Shown: in pieces, positions 37,519-46,807 of the stretch | Position numbering within the stretch: position 1 is the first letter of the stretch | Layout of the letters: every line of letters begins with the position of its first letter | From: an uncultured Eubacterium sp. | Lineage (GTDB): Bacteria; Bacillota; Clostridia; Lachnospirales; Lachnospiraceae | NCBI GenBank assembly: GCA_947089855.1 | Contig: CAMUML010000002.1 | Span: 1 to 64,000 of the forward strand | DNA: 64,000 nt | Direction of reading: 5' to 3' | Program-made: the position numbers and the translations under genes | The notes under the pieces: model-generated | What the model saw: the letters and a program-made list of their open reading frames with translations, nothing else | Database searches by the model: none | Told to the model about the DNA's origin: nothing

Positions 37519-38172
37519 TCAAAAACTATCAGCAAAAAACCGGTCTTCAAGCAATAAACACCAGCAATGGTAGATTGGCAGGTGCAATTCCTGTATTTTG
37601 TAAGTCTCTGTCTCAGGCACTTTGACTGCTACATCGGCAACTTTAGCCAATTTACCCCCTCCGGCTCCTGTCAGTGCGATTACTTTGATGTTGCTTGCCT
37701 TGGCCACGACTGCTGCATTGAGTATATTGGCACTGTTTCCAGACGTTGAAATAGCCAGGAATACATCCCCTTCCCTACCAAATCCAAAAAGCTGCTGTGC
37801 AAAGGCCCCAAAGCCATCTACATCATTGATATAAGCTGTTGTCAACGCTTCATGGGCAACCAGTGGAATAGCCATCAAGCTCCGCTCTAGGGTATTAGCT
37901 AATTTTGCCCCACGTACTGGATCTACCTGTTTTAACTTTTGGGCATATTCTATGGATACTGGCCTTGGCAGCTGAAAGCTTTTCATTAGCTCCCCGGCAA
38001 TATGCTCGGCATCTGCGGCAGAGCCGCCATTACCTGCTAAAAGCAGCTTTCCATCATGCATAAAGCATTCTTCCATAACATCATATGCATGAATGATTGT
38101 TTGTCTGGCCTGTACCAGTTTCGGATAACGCTCTATTAATACGTTTATATATTTCGCTATTCTTGCTTCCAT
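37519..38172 (-). CDS. gmhA: Phosphoheptose isomerase-like SIS protein
   Basis: 217 residues. LLLAGNGGSAADAEHIAGEL and FLAISTSGNSANIL are SIS-domain motifs with the active-site arrangement of GmhA, which turns sedoheptulose 7-phosphate into D-glycero-manno-heptose 7-phosphate. A putative heptose 7-phosphate kinase gene (48711-49727) in the same operon supports that role. GmhB and HddC counterparts were not found in the window. Last gene of operon 2. Confidence 0.85.
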   Translation of the reverse strand: MEARIAKYINVLIERYPKLVQARQTIIHAYDVMEECFMHDGKLLLAGNGGSAADAEHIAGELMKSFQLPRPVSIEYAQKLKQVDPVRGAKLANTLERSLMAIPLVAHEALTTAYINDVDGFGAFAQQLFGFGREGDVFLAISTSGNSANILNAAVVAKASNIKVIALTGAGGGKLAKVADVAVKVPETETYKIQELHLPIYHCWCLLLEDRFFADSF

Positions 38173-38201
38173 TTATATTCTCCAAACCAATAAAACTATA
38201 A

Positions 38202-39218
38202 TTACCAATAAGCACCTTTTTCTACCTTCTGGTATCCATCTGGACGTTCCTTTTGCCCTGGCCTGGTCCAATATGGGTTCAGTATCCCTTTTTCTTTTAA
38301 ATACTGTTCATAGCGGGCGCCATAAATGCCAAATAATACCTGTAAAGAGCCGCATAAGGTAATCGCTTTTTTTCCACATCTTTTGGCATGAGCCGCAAGG
38401 TGGAATGCATATGCCCCACACCCGATCAGCGCAATCTCATAATCGATTTGATCCATCTGGCTTTTCATAAGATCGAGTGCATCAAACCAGCTGTTTATAT
38501 TTTTATCATGGTTGGCCCCGCCCAGGATGTTGTATGCTTTTATGGTTGTTAAAGAAAATTCCGGCAGGACCTCTTTATTTTGAAACAGCTTTTCCCTTTT
38601 TTTGTATTGTTTTTTTATCGTTTCTGCGAATGGAGATATAACAAGCACTTTGCGCCCTTTCAATTCACTGCTCCACGGATTGTTGAAATTATACGGCCAA
38701 TACATTTCTGAATTTAATACTCTTGGAACCCCATTGAAATATCCGGAAATATACTTTTCCATTTCCTGCCAGGTAAATAATAAATCAACCAGTTCTATAT
38801 CTTTTTCAACGTATTCCCCCCCCCACTTTTCCAGGCTGCTATTGGTAACTGGAAAAAATCCTGCATTGTTATGCATCGTCCTTTTTGTCCCTATACAATA
38901 CCAATTCGGAAAACACCGGTCTTGGATATACTTTAAATCCGAATACGCATAGCTGCGTTCCAGCCTTCCATTTACTTGAAGCCAGTTACAAAACGCACAC
39001 AATTCCACACTTCCAAAACGCACAAGCATCACCGGTGCATCCGACCTGATAAATTGTTTAATGGTTTCCTGCCCTTTTGAATAATGCCCTTCGTGGATGG
39101 AGTTATTTGGATATTGCCCATCCCGAAAAATGACTGGAAAAAATGTTTTTTTTACTTTGTGCATATATTCCATTAATAATTGTTTTTTTGTTAACTCATT
39201 CGTATATAGATTTCTCAT
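38202..39218 (-). CDS. Putative GT-D-fold glycosyltransferase
   Basis: 338 residues from ATG 39218, which has a GGAG site and clears the upstream stop; the frame is open to 39317. APVMLVRFGSVELCAFCNWL resembles the RFGDGE block of the GT-D (SP1767/DUF1792) family, and VLVISPFAETIKKQY and IALIGCGAYAFHLAAHAKR the later conserved segments. The RFGSVE change from RFGDGE makes the exact family uncertain. A G9 run at residues 132-135 encodes W-G-G-E in frame. Confidence 0.6.
   Translation of the reverse strand: MRNLYTNELTKKQLLMEYMHKVKKTFFPVIFRDGQYPNNSIHEGHYSKGQETIKQFIRSDAPVMLVRFGSVELCAFCNWLQVNGRLERSYAYSDLKYIQDRCFPNWYCIGTKRTMHNNAGFFPVTNSSLEKWGGEYVEKDIELVDLLFTWQEMEKYISGYFNGVPRVLNSEMYWPYNFNNPWSSELKGRKVLVISPFAETIKKQYKKREKLFQNKEVLPEFSLTTIKAYNILGGANHDKNINSWFDALDLMKSQMDQIDYEIALIGCGAYAFHLAAHAKRCGKKAITLCGSLQVLFGIYGARYEQYLKEKGILNPYWTRPGQKERPDGYQKVEKGAYW
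38816..38824. repeat. G9 tract in the GT-D-like gene
   Basis: Nine C on the plus strand, coding TGG GGG GGG Gaa (Trp-Gly-Gly-Glu). In frame at present length. Confidence 0.9.
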
Positions 39219-39255
39219 AGGATGCTCTCCAAAACCCAATATTGTTGCCACTGTA

Positions 39256-40314
39256 TCAAGCCCTTTTATTCCAATAACGTATAAACAGCTTCTTTGCAGG
39301 CTTTTCGATCCATTCATAAAAAAATACAGCCAGTACGAGACAGATACCTGCTGACAAAATTATTTTAAATAAATTGCTGTTGATACCAGAAACAGCTACT
39401 ATGTATTTGGTAATTGGCCAAGTAAAAAACTGGGCCATAAAAATTCCATAAGAAATTTCACTAAGGTAAATAACCGGTTTCCAATTCCCCCCCCCGGTTA
39501 TTTTGCTTGCTGCTACTAACATTAGGATCAATAACGGCAAAGAAAAGATATTATACAGCAGGTAATTATGGACATAAAATCCCCGCTTAACAGCATAGGA
39601 AACGGCTGCAATAAAAACGATGAACGCTGTGCTAAATACAAGAATATTTTGAACTTTTGCATGCGGGGCCTGTATTTTTTCCTTGTTTGCCAATGAACAC
39701 AACAGCGATCCAATGGTAAATTCTATCAACCGAAAAAATGGATTGGCATAAATATCTGCTGTCCCAAATTCCAGGGCAATAAAAGGGGCGAGCAGCAAAA
39801 TACCTGCGATTACCGCCCCTATTATAAATTTTTGTATATATCCCATTTGCTGTAGTAATTGCTGTAAAAAAGGGAATAATATATAACAGGCCATTAGGCA
39901 GGAAAGAAACCATGTCCCACTGTTGTGTGATTGAAAAAACAGCCCTGGGAACATCGCCTGCAGGCCAAATAGCTCAACTGGTAACAACAGCAGGTTTTGC
40001 TCCCAACTTTCTTTTCCCAAAAAAAGCACATAAAAGGCCCCGGCCACATAATATAAAGGCAACAGCCCAGCCATCCTTTTTCCATAAAAATAGCTCCGGT
40101 TTTGCTTTTGAGCCAAATCTGTACCAGCGTAGACATCATACATGACATATCCAGAAAGCATATAAAAGCCTGTCATAAAAATAGCGCCCATAAGAATGTA
40201 TTCATTCAAAAATCCATAGCTGCACCCCAGATGAAGCTGCTGGTGGAACAGAAACACCGTTGCTGCACTGATGATCCTAAATATATCCAGCCCAACCATC
40301 CGTTGCTGTTTCAT
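39256..40314 (-). CDS. Membrane O-acyltransferase (Acyltransferase_3 family)
   Basis: 352 residues with about 10 membrane helices. GLDIFRIISAATVFLFHQQLHLG carries the family His near the N-terminus, and SGTWFLSCLMACYILFPFL the central motif. It would acetylate (or otherwise acylate) a sugar on lipid-linked units or polymer. A G9 run at residues 274-276 encodes Gly-Gly-Gly in the loop before PVIYLSEISYG. It overlaps its upstream neighbour by 4 bases. Confidence 0.9.
   Translation of the reverse strand: MKQQRMVGLDIFRIISAATVFLFHQQLHLGCSYGFLNEYILMGAIFMTGFYMLSGYVMYDVYAGTDLAQKQNRSYFYGKRMAGLLPLYYVAGAFYVLFLGKESWEQNLLLLPVELFGLQAMFPGLFFQSHNSGTWFLSCLMACYILFPFLQQLLQQMGYIQKFIIGAVIAGILLLAPFIALEFGTADIYANPFFRLIEFTIGSLLCSLANKEKIQAPHAKVQNILVFSTAFIVFIAAVSYAVKRGFYVHNYLLYNIFSLPLLILMLVAASKITGGGNWKPVIYLSEISYGIFMAQFFTWPITKYIVAVSGINSNLFKIILSAGICLVLAVFFYEWIEKPAKKLFIRYWNKRA
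39487..39495. repeat. G9 tract in the Acyltransferase_3 gene
   Basis: Nine C on the plus strand, coding exactly Gly-Gly-Gly between two membrane helices. In frame at present length. Confidence 0.9.
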
Positions 40315-41015
40315 CTGGAAGCTGCTTCTTTTACAACCCTTGCCGGGACGCCCATAACTACCATATTAGGCGGGACATCTTTTGTAACAAGCGCAGATGC
40401 CCCGACAATTGCATTTTCCCCTACGGTTACCCCAGGCAGTAAGCTGGCGCCTGCACCTACGGTTACATAATCTTTAATCACAGGCCCTTGCAAGTGGGAC
40501 ACTGCTTCTGCATCCCTTCCCATAGAATTGTCATTTGTCGATGTCACTAATACACTGATAAACACATGGCTGCCAACTACCATATTTCCAGTAATATGTG
40601 CGCCGTCTAAAATCTTTGTATAGCTGCCGATTTTGGTTTCATAATTAATAGTTACATTCCTGCTAATAATATCATAGTCGCCAACTACGCATTGCTCCCG
40701 GATAGAAGCATTATCCCCAATCAATGTATTGTGCCCAATTACTGTACCTGTATAAATAACAACACCTGGGCAAATAATGGAATCGGCTCCTATCACGGTT
40801 TTGCCGAAACTACTGCCATAACTTTTCGCCGTACTTCCAGGGGATGTCGGTAATTTTCCAATCACGCTATGGTCATATACCTCTGCACCACGCTTTAGTA
40901 CCGTCCCTGGATATAAAACAACAAAATTATGCAGTACCACACCGTCTTCTATTTCCACATCGTCGTAAATCACACAATTATCTGGAACAACCGCTTTATC
41001 ACTAATCTTTTTCAT
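40311..41015 (-). CDS. fdtC: Left-handed beta-helix N-acetyltransferase (FdtC-like)
   Basis: 234 residues made of hexapeptide repeats (VIGADSIICPGVVIYTGTVIG, GAGASLLPGVTVGENAIVGA) and ending VMGVPARVV. Position directly after FdtB- and FdtA-like genes points to N-acetylation of dTDP-3-amino-3,6-dideoxy-hexose to give dTDP-Fuc3NAc. Other sugar or WlbB-type substrates are possible. GGAGG lies 9 bases before ATG. Confidence 0.75.
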   Translation of the reverse strand: MKKISDKAVVPDNCVIYDDVEIEDGVVLHNFVVLYPGTVLKRGAEVYDHSVIGKLPTSPGSTAKSYGSSFGKTVIGADSIICPGVVIYTGTVIGHNTLIGDNASIREQCVVGDYDIISRNVTINYETKIGSYTKILDGAHITGNMVVGSHVFISVLVTSTNDNSMGRDAEAVSHLQGPVIKDYVTVGAGASLLPGVTVGENAIVGASALVTKDVPPNMVVMGVPARVVKEAASR

Positions 41016-41108
41016 ACTATCAAACCTCCATTTCCATCAATTACTTCAGCTAAAACAGACTGTAAATGTTAAAAGCGTCAGGCAAATATTTCCTTTTTAC
41101 ACATTCCT

Positions 41109-42221
41109 TCACCTAAAATTATTAACTGCCTGTATAATATACGCCACCTCGCCTTCAGACAGCCCATAGTATATCGGAATACTTAACTCAGTCCGGCTGA
41201 TTTCTTCTGCAACCGGCAAGGCGCCCTTTGGTATATGCAGATCGGCATATGCCTGCTGTCGATGTATTGGTACTGGGTAATGCTTGCCTGTCCCAATCCC
41301 ATAACCCGATAAATACGCCTCCAATTCATCGCGCCTGTTGCAGCGTATCGCAAATATATGGTAAATATGCATATAATTGGGCGTACTTGCAGGTGGCAGC
41401 TGCACTTGCGGATTCTTAATCCCTTCCAGATACATGGCAGCAATTTCCCTGCGCCTTTCATTCCATTTGTGCAGATACTTTAATTTTACCCGTAAAAAAG
41501 CTGCCTGCATTTCATCCAGACGGCTGTTGGCGCCTTTGTAAATATGGTGATATTTATAATCCGATCCATAATTGCCTAATGCACGGACCTTATCTGCCAT
41601 TGCTTTATTATTTGTCGTAACGCAGCCGCCGTCCCCCAGCGCTCCAAGGTTTTTTCCTGGATAAAAACTGAATGCAGCCGCATCGGAAAGGCTTCCGGCC
41701 ATCCTCCCTTTATACTGGCTGCCATGTGCCTGCGCTGCATCTTCAAACACCCAAAGGCCATATTTTTTGGCAATAACCCAAACTGCATCCATATCTGCCG
41801 GCCTCCCTTGCAGATGGACTGCAATAATGGCTTTCGTCCGGCTTGTTATATGTGCTTCTATACGGGATACATCTATATTGTAGTCCTCAATGCGAGGCTC
41901 TACAAAGACCGGAGAAGCACCTGTATAAGAGACGGCAAGCGCTGTTGCAATAAAGGTATTGGAAGGTATCAGCACCTCATCAGATGCACCGATACCAAAT
42001 GCCTTCAGGATCAGATAAATGGCATCCAGCCCGTTTGCTACGCCAATGCAATGGCCTGCCCCTATATATTCTGCAAATTCCTGCTCAAAGGCTGCGCATT
42101 CCTTCCCCTGAATAAACCATGACGAACCTGCCACCCGCTGGTACGCTGCATCCAGCTGGCTGCGGATTTCCTGATGCATTGGCTCCATTGTTAAAAATGG
42201 AATATTTTTATGTCCTTTCAT
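41109..42221 (-). CDS. fdtB: DegT/DnrJ/EryC1 aminotransferase (FdtB-like)
   Basis: 370 residues, PLP-dependent. The Schiff-base Lys is in [16 protein letters not shown], and [14 protein letters not shown] carries the pyridine-binding Asp. Its overlap of 14 bases with an FdtA-type 3,4-ketoisomerase makes dTDP-3-oxo-6-deoxyhexose the likely acceptor. N-terminal [13 protein letters not shown] also fits FdtB/QdtB rather than the 4-aminotransferases. Confidence 0.87.
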   Translation of the reverse strand: MKGHKNIPFLTMEPMHQEIRSQLDAAYQRVAGSSWFIQGKECAAFEQEFAEYIGAGHCIGVANGLDAIYLILKAFGIGASDEVLIPSNTFIATALAVSYTGASPVFVEPRIEDYNIDVSRIEAHITSRTKAIIAVHLQGRPADMDAVWVIAKKYGLWVFEDAAQAHGSQYKGRMAGSLSDAAAFSFYPGKNLGALGDGGCVTTNNKAMADKVRALGNYGSDYKYHHIYKGANSRLDEMQAAFLRVKLKYLHKWNERRREIAAMYLEGIKNPQVQLPPASTPNYMHIYHIFAIRCNRRDELEAYLSGYGIGTGKHYPVPIHRQQAYADLHIPKGALPVAEEISRTELSIPIYYGLSEGEVAYIIQAVNNFR

Positions 42222-42627
42222 GATCCGGATGCCCCTTTACATAGTTTAAAAATTCATCGTAGTCCCTAATATAATCCGTTTCATCATAAAATTCAGACGC
42301 CAGCACCATTAGGACTGCATCTGGCGAAAAATCAAACATTTCCCGCCACATATCATTGGCAACATAAAGGCCCTCGTATGGCTTTTCCAGGTGTACAGTT
42401 TTTTGCTCTTTGCCATTATCCAGCCTGATTTTACAGCTGCCGTGGATACAGACCAGTATCTGTTCTAAAGATTTATGCGCATGATGTCCACGCACAACGC
42501 CGGAAAGCGTATCATACATATAATAAACACGTTTAATCCGAAACGGAATATCCTTTAATTCTTCCAGTGCAATTAACTGCCCCCTGTCGTCGCCGTGGGG
42601 CTGGAACATATATTTTATAACCTGCAT
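42208..42627 (-). CDS. fdtA: dTDP-4-oxo-6-deoxyglucose 3,4-ketoisomerase (FdtA/WxcM-like)
   Basis: 139 residues, a single cupin domain. [18 protein letters not shown] and [19 protein letters not shown] contain the conserved His pair of the FdtA/QdtA/TylM family. The substrate comes from RmlA/RmlB, which are not in this window. FdtA and QdtA give galacto or gluco products respectively; sequence reading alone cannot settle which. Confidence 0.85.
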   Translation of the reverse strand: MQVIKYMFQPHGDDRGQLIALEELKDIPFRIKRVYYMYDTLSGVVRGHHAHKSLEQILVCIHGSCKIRLDNGKEQKTVHLEKPYEGLYVANDMWREMFDFSPDAVLMVLASEFYDETDYIRDYDEFLNYVKGHPDHERT

Positions 42628-42650
42628 CGTATCCGTTTCCCCTTTCTTGC

Positions 42651-42813
42651 TTAGGAGCTGTATGTAAATAACCGGTGACAGTTGCGCCGGATTTTTTTTC
42701 GAAAGTGCCAGGTAAAAATTAGGCGCATAGCGGGCTATGTAACTGATTTTTGCCTAGTGCCCCCGCAGAAAAAGATAAGCAAATGGCATAGGTTATTTAC
42801 ATACAGTTCCTTA
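42651..42813. mobile_element. 157-bp fold-back element with 3-bp target duplication (GGAACTGT family)
   Basis: Ends GGAGCTGTATGTAAATAACC (42654-42673) and GGTTATTTACATACAGTTCC (42791-42810) are complementary with one mismatch; TTA flanks both sides. The interior folds further, for example GCCAGGTAAAAATTAG against CTGATTTTTGCCTAGTGC, so the whole element is one long hairpin. It lies between the flippase stop and the fdtA ribosome site inside operon 2, where it could reduce downstream expression. Confidence 0.8.
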
Positions 42814-42814
42814 T

Positions 42815-44335
42815 TTATGATCCAGAAAACAGCACGTGCCATACCTCTTTCGCATATTGTTTTGTCAACTGAAACCGGCTGGTTTTTATAAAAAGGGCCA
42901 CCAATAGCCCTGCTGTCAGGAAGAACGTAGCACCTGCAGATAACAGCAAGCCTAATAGCCCATGACCGGTATCGGCCAGCAGCTTTCCGGATATGGTACA
43001 GCTTCCTAGGGCCGCTGCAAGGTAAACAGCCTCCCTTTTGAACACCCGGTTTTTAATGGCTGGCAGCGCCCATTGGAATACCACGTTTGCCCGGCCTGCC
43101 TGTATACATACATTCCCGATCACCGTTGCAGCCAGAATGCCTGTAAGGCCATAAAGGGAACCAAAAAGCATTGATAAAACAATATTTAAAATAGCCGAAA
43201 GGATGGAATAACGCCTGCTAGTTTCATAATGCCCCACCGTTGCCTGTATGGAAACATAGCCAATCCCACGGCAGGCCACATACACATCAAGCCCAAGCGT
43301 AAAAGGCACCCATCTGGATAACAAATACGCATCCCCGTACAAAACTGCTACCACTTTTTGAAAACATACCGCCATTTCTGCCATGCAGACGCAACCGGCT
43401 ACAAAACCGATAAAATCCAAAATTTCAAAAAATTCTGCCCTTTTTTCCTCTGATTCGGTATAGACCAGATTTCCGGCCGAACTGCCTACGGCACTGATAA
43501 AAAAGTTTAAAGCCTGTACAATAGCACCATTGAGCAATTGATAATTGGAGTAAAAGCCCATTGTTTTTAGCCCGGTTAGCATCGGTATCATAAAATTATC
43601 TGAGGAATAGTATATGGCGGTTGAAACTTTATGTACCATGAGGTCCCTTAGCTGCGAAATAACCTTGCGCTCCCTGAAATCTTGAACCCTTGCTTGATAA
43701 TCAAAAACCCCTCTATATTTTTTCCTGGCTATTGCTGATATATGGAGGTTTGCCAGCAAACTGGTTGCCAAGGGAACCAGCAAATATACAATATAATTTC
43801 TGGTTGCCGCAATAGCGGCCACCCGGAAGCATCCGCTTGCTGTTTTATACAAGGTATCTACTGCTGTTACCTGGTATCCCTTTTGATCAGCTGTTAGCAA
43901 TGCCCTGCGGTATGCTAAAAAATAGGTGATAAACACCCCTGTAAGCTGAATTAGGTATATCGTCTTTACAAATGCCCAATCCTTTACTTCTTCATGGATG
44001 ATCAATGGAAGGCACCCATAAATAACCAGCCCTATGCATAAAACCAAACTGCCTATCAGCCGGAACAGTTTCTGGTACATGCCCATAATAGTACGCAGCT
44101 CTTTTTTGTCTTTTTTTGCCAATGCTTCAAAGAGCATATAATCAAACATGTTTTGTGAACCCATATCAGCCATAGACAGGATTGCAAAGATAGAACTAAA
44201 TAAACCCTCATAGCCTAAAAGTTCGACATTGAAATAGGCCAAAAAAACTTTTCTGACCAGAATACTGATAAAAAACAACAGTATATAGGATGTAATAGAT
44301 ATAGTTACATTTCTAATTACATTTTTTGTCCTCAT
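42815..44335 (-). CDS. Polysaccharide flippase (Wzx/MATE-like), operon 2
   Basis: 506 residues with about 14 membrane helices. VTISITSYILLFFISILVRKVF and FNVELLGYEGLFSSIFAILSMADMGSQN are the family start. It is the second flippase of the window and should export the operon 2 repeat unit. Its stop codon is just beyond the edge of a fold-back mobile element, so the last few codons may have been altered by the insertion. Confidence 0.9.
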   Translation of the reverse strand: MRTKNVIRNVTISITSYILLFFISILVRKVFLAYFNVELLGYEGLFSSIFAILSMADMGSQNMFDYMLFEALAKKDKKELRTIMGMYQKLFRLIGSLVLCIGLVIYGCLPLIIHEEVKDWAFVKTIYLIQLTGVFITYFLAYRRALLTADQKGYQVTAVDTLYKTASGCFRVAAIAATRNYIVYLLVPLATSLLANLHISAIARKKYRGVFDYQARVQDFRERKVISQLRDLMVHKVSTAIYYSSDNFMIPMLTGLKTMGFYSNYQLLNGAIVQALNFFISAVGSSAGNLVYTESEEKRAEFFEILDFIGFVAGCVCMAEMAVCFQKVVAVLYGDAYLLSRWVPFTLGLDVYVACRGIGYVSIQATVGHYETSRRYSILSAILNIVLSMLFGSLYGLTGILAATVIGNVCIQAGRANVVFQWALPAIKNRVFKREAVYLAAALGSCTISGKLLADTGHGLLGLLLSAGATFFLTAGLLVALFIKTSRFQLTKQYAKEVWHVLFSGS

Positions 44336-44372
44336 TTTTCCCTTTGCCTGAGTGATCCATCACCTAAAAAAC

Positions 44373-45038
44373 CTACTTCTTTTTTGCCCATATCACCGTT
44401 TCAAACCCCCAAAAAGCCCAAGTTCCGCTCAATACCTTTTTCTGCTTTCGGCTCTTTGCCTCCATACCCCCCCCCATAATCCAATAATACAGCGGCTGAT
44501 AACCTTTGATGGCCTTAACCTCTTGCATCCCTTCTTTTTTCAGCCATTTTAAAACCTGTTCCATCTCCGGCACATAAATATGTGTCGGGTCATCATAAAA
44601 GTTCAGGGTGCCTTCCCTGTGAGGGAAATGGACGCTCTCACTATTGGGAAACGAAAGGAATAGCTTCCCGCCACTCTTTAATTTTGCGCACATGGCCTTT
44701 AATGTCTCTTCTGGATGATTGCAATGTTCCAAATTATGGCTGGAAATAACGGCATCAAAACTTCCGTTTAAATGACGAATCCCCTCTGCAAACCGTTCTG
44801 ATTGAAATACTTGGTATTCATCCGCCAACGCAATTGATTTTGGGGAATTATTATAATTGCCGACATCTACCCCTACATAATAAGCATCCGGACATAACTG
44901 TTTCGTCAATGTCGGCGAGTTGTTTCCACATCCCACATCCAAAATCTTGGCCTTCTTCCCACGTAAAAGCAGCAAAAACGTTTGTTTTCCCCACCTTGTC
45001 CTTGGAACCCTCATTAACGCTTTCCTCAACCGATTCAT
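44373..45038 (-). CDS. SAM-dependent methyltransferase, operon 2
   Basis: 221 residues from ATG 45038, which has GGAG 8 bases upstream; a GTG at 45113 also opens the frame but has no ribosome site. ILDVGCGNNSPTLTK is motif I; AVISSHNLEHCNHPEETL and LKSGGKLFLSFPN complete a Methyltransf_11 fold. A G9 run at residues 188-191 gives YYWIMGGGMEAKSR near the C-terminus in frame. Target sugar unknown. Confidence 0.87.
   Translation of the reverse strand: MNRLRKALMRVPRTRWGKQTFLLLLRGKKAKILDVGCGNNSPTLTKQLCPDAYYVGVDVGNYNNSPKSIALADEYQVFQSERFAEGIRHLNGSFDAVISSHNLEHCNHPEETLKAMCAKLKSGGKLFLSFPNSESVHFPHREGTLNFYDDPTHIYVPEMEQVLKWLKKEGMQEVKAIKGYQPLYYWIMGGGMEAKSRKQKKVLSGTWAFWGFETVIWAKKK
44467..44475. repeat. G9 tract in the operon 2 methyltransferase gene
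   Basis: Nine C on the plus strand, coding the end of Met plus Gly-Gly-Gly; slippage would change only the last 30 or so residues. Confidence 0.9.
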
Positions 45039-45293
45039 AACAGCCGCTCCATTTCTGTACCATTTCAGCCTAAATTTTAGGTTCGTAATTTTCTGGCGTA
45101 CTATTTTTACCACCGCCGCCCATACACCAAACAGCCTACTCCTATTGACCTATGCTTGACCCTTTTTTCATACCGCTGGTTTACTGCTTTCCACAGCTTT
45201 GTCAATAACAAATAACAGCTTTTTGCGTTATCCTATTAACCAACATATTTTGCAATGGAAACTGTTAAGAGCAAATATAAGGCAACGGTTCCA

Positions 45294-45887
45294 TTATTTC
45301 TGCAATGCCATACCCGTTACTTTCTCCCAGGCATGCGTTGTAAAATTGTATTTTTTGATTACTTTAGCTGGATTACCGACTGCAATGCAATAATCTGGTA
45401 CGCTTTTTGTCACTACGCTACCTGCCCCTATCACTGCTTTTTTTCCAATGGACACACGCCCCCCCTCCCCGGAAATAATACATACTTTTTCTCCAATCCA
45501 TGCCCCGTCTTTTATTACAATTGCTTGCCCTTGGCATGGCTGTTCCCCATATGCTAACCTATTTTCCACGTTGGTACCATGGCTGCCTGATGAAAGGAAG
45601 ACATCAGACGCAATTGCAACATGACTGCCAACCGTTACATTTGCCCCTGCAAGGACGGTAAAATTGTATCCAATCCCCGTATGGCTGCCTATACGCACGC
45701 GGACGTTTGGATCGCCTGATACATTCTGAATCCGTGCCCCGCCTAGAATATGGGAATTATCCCCCATATACAGGCAGCTTTTATCAATACATTTTGGAAT
45801 GCCGCTGATCAAGCTCTTTTTCCCGGCAGCCTGAATGCCCTTGATATTCTTTTTGTTAAAATAAGTTAAAATGAGTTTCCCTACCAT
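45294..45887 (-). CDS. Hexapeptide-repeat acyltransferase
   Basis: 197 residues of left-handed beta-helix repeats (VRIGSHTGIGYNFTVLAGANVTVGSHVAIAS type) ending VGNPAKVIKKYNF, as in CysE/MaeA/VatD-like sugar O-acetyltransferases. SSGSHGTN contains the candidate catalytic His. A G7 run (45459-45465) encodes GEGGRVS, a shorter relative of the G9 tracts. Probably acetylates a sugar nucleotide or repeat unit. Confidence 0.82.
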   Translation of the reverse strand: MVGKLILTYFNKKNIKGIQAAGKKSLISGIPKCIDKSCLYMGDNSHILGGARIQNVSGDPNVRVRIGSHTGIGYNFTVLAGANVTVGSHVAIASDVFLSSGSHGTNVENRLAYGEQPCQGQAIVIKDGAWIGEKVCIISGEGGRVSIGKKAVIGAGSVVTKSVPDYCIAVGNPAKVIKKYNFTTHAWEKVTGMALQK

Positions 45888-45950
45888 ACTTCCTGCCTTT
45901 ATAAAAAAAACTTTGTATTATGTTCATCAAATAATACTTTTTTACCACAA

Positions 45951-46784
45951 TTACCCCTCCATGCCCATAATAGCATTTATTTTTGCCGCGTTGCCCCAAA
46001 CTGCTTTGGAATCGTAGGGCCGGTCGGGGTAAGCCCCATACTGAAGCGTAATCTCATAGTGGTTTTCTTTAATAAACCGTTCCACCCGCTCGGAAAGTTT
46101 TTCTGGCCTGCCGCTGCAAATATTGATGATTCCATCCACACTGTCCTGCACTACTGCTGCGGCGGCCATTCTGCAAAAGGTATCATAGTCAAGGAAATCA
46201 AACTGGTTATAACCCATCGTAAATGGAAAATCCCTTTGGCCCCTGCCTGCTGCCTGTACAATTTTTGAAAAAATAGAACACCCATCCCCAGTATTCCCAA
46301 CTATATAAAATCCCCTTAACCATTTTAGCTTGGCCTGATTTTGCTTGGCTATAATTTCACAGGCTTCCCGCAAAGCATTCTTTGCAATCCCATAATAGCT
46401 CAACGGCCGGCATGGCGTCTGATCCTGGATACTCCCTTCAAAAAAACCAACTTCGTGCATACTTCCCAGAACGCATAACTCTTTGGTTCCTGCTTTACAT
46501 ATTTTTTCAATAAAACCCACATGCTCCGGCAAATCTTTGATATGGTTTGGAGAAAAATGTTTAAAGCCATCCCTCCAAGCTAAATGCAGCACACAATCCG
46601 GCCTTCCAAAATATTGGAATGGATCCGGGATATGAAAAATATCAGCAGAGATGCATTCGGCCCCGCCGACCCAGCCTGCTATATCCTTATCAACTGCAAC
46701 GACAGTTACCCCCCCCCGCTTTACCAAATGGCTTACGATACCTTGCCTCAAATATCCATTTGCACCCGTAACCAATAATTTCAT
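45951..46784 (-). CDS. NAD-dependent sugar epimerase/dehydratase
   Basis: 277 residues from ATG 46784 (MKLLVTGANGYLRQGIVSHL), chosen over the open extension to 46859. The GxxGYxxxG nucleotide site is near-standard; PLSYYGIAKNALRE holds the Tyr-x3-Lys pair. A G9 run at residues 23-26 sits just after the first helix (LVKRGGVTVVAVDKD), so slippage would abolish the enzyme. The substrate is undefined; an NDP-hexose or heptose is possible given the neighbours. Confidence 0.83.
   Translation of the reverse strand: MKLLVTGANGYLRQGIVSHLVKRGGVTVVAVDKDIAGWVGGAECISADIFHIPDPFQYFGRPDCVLHLAWRDGFKHFSPNHIKDLPEHVGFIEKICKAGTKELCVLGSMHEVGFFEGSIQDQTPCRPLSYYGIAKNALREACEIIAKQNQAKLKWLRGFYIVGNTGDGCSIFSKIVQAAGRGQRDFPFTMGYNQFDFLDYDTFCRMAAAAVVQDSVDGIINICSGRPEKLSERVERFIKENHYEITLQYGAYPDRPYDSKAVWGNAAKINAIMGMEG
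46709..46717. repeat. G9 tract in the epimerase gene
   Basis: Nine C on the plus strand, spread over Arg-Gly-Gly-Val codons near the start of the gene. In frame at present length; the most severe possible OFF switch of the set. Confidence 0.9.
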
Positions 46785-46807
46785 ACCTTGCCCTTTCCCC
46801 CTCCCAT

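Noticed and set aside
10317-46717. Poly-C runs as simple sequencing or assembly errors
   Set aside because: Random errors would break most frames; eight of nine coding G9 runs keep long intact proteins and all are confined to one functional class and one coding orientation. An error contribution at 10230-10328 and 12440-12520 cannot be excluded.
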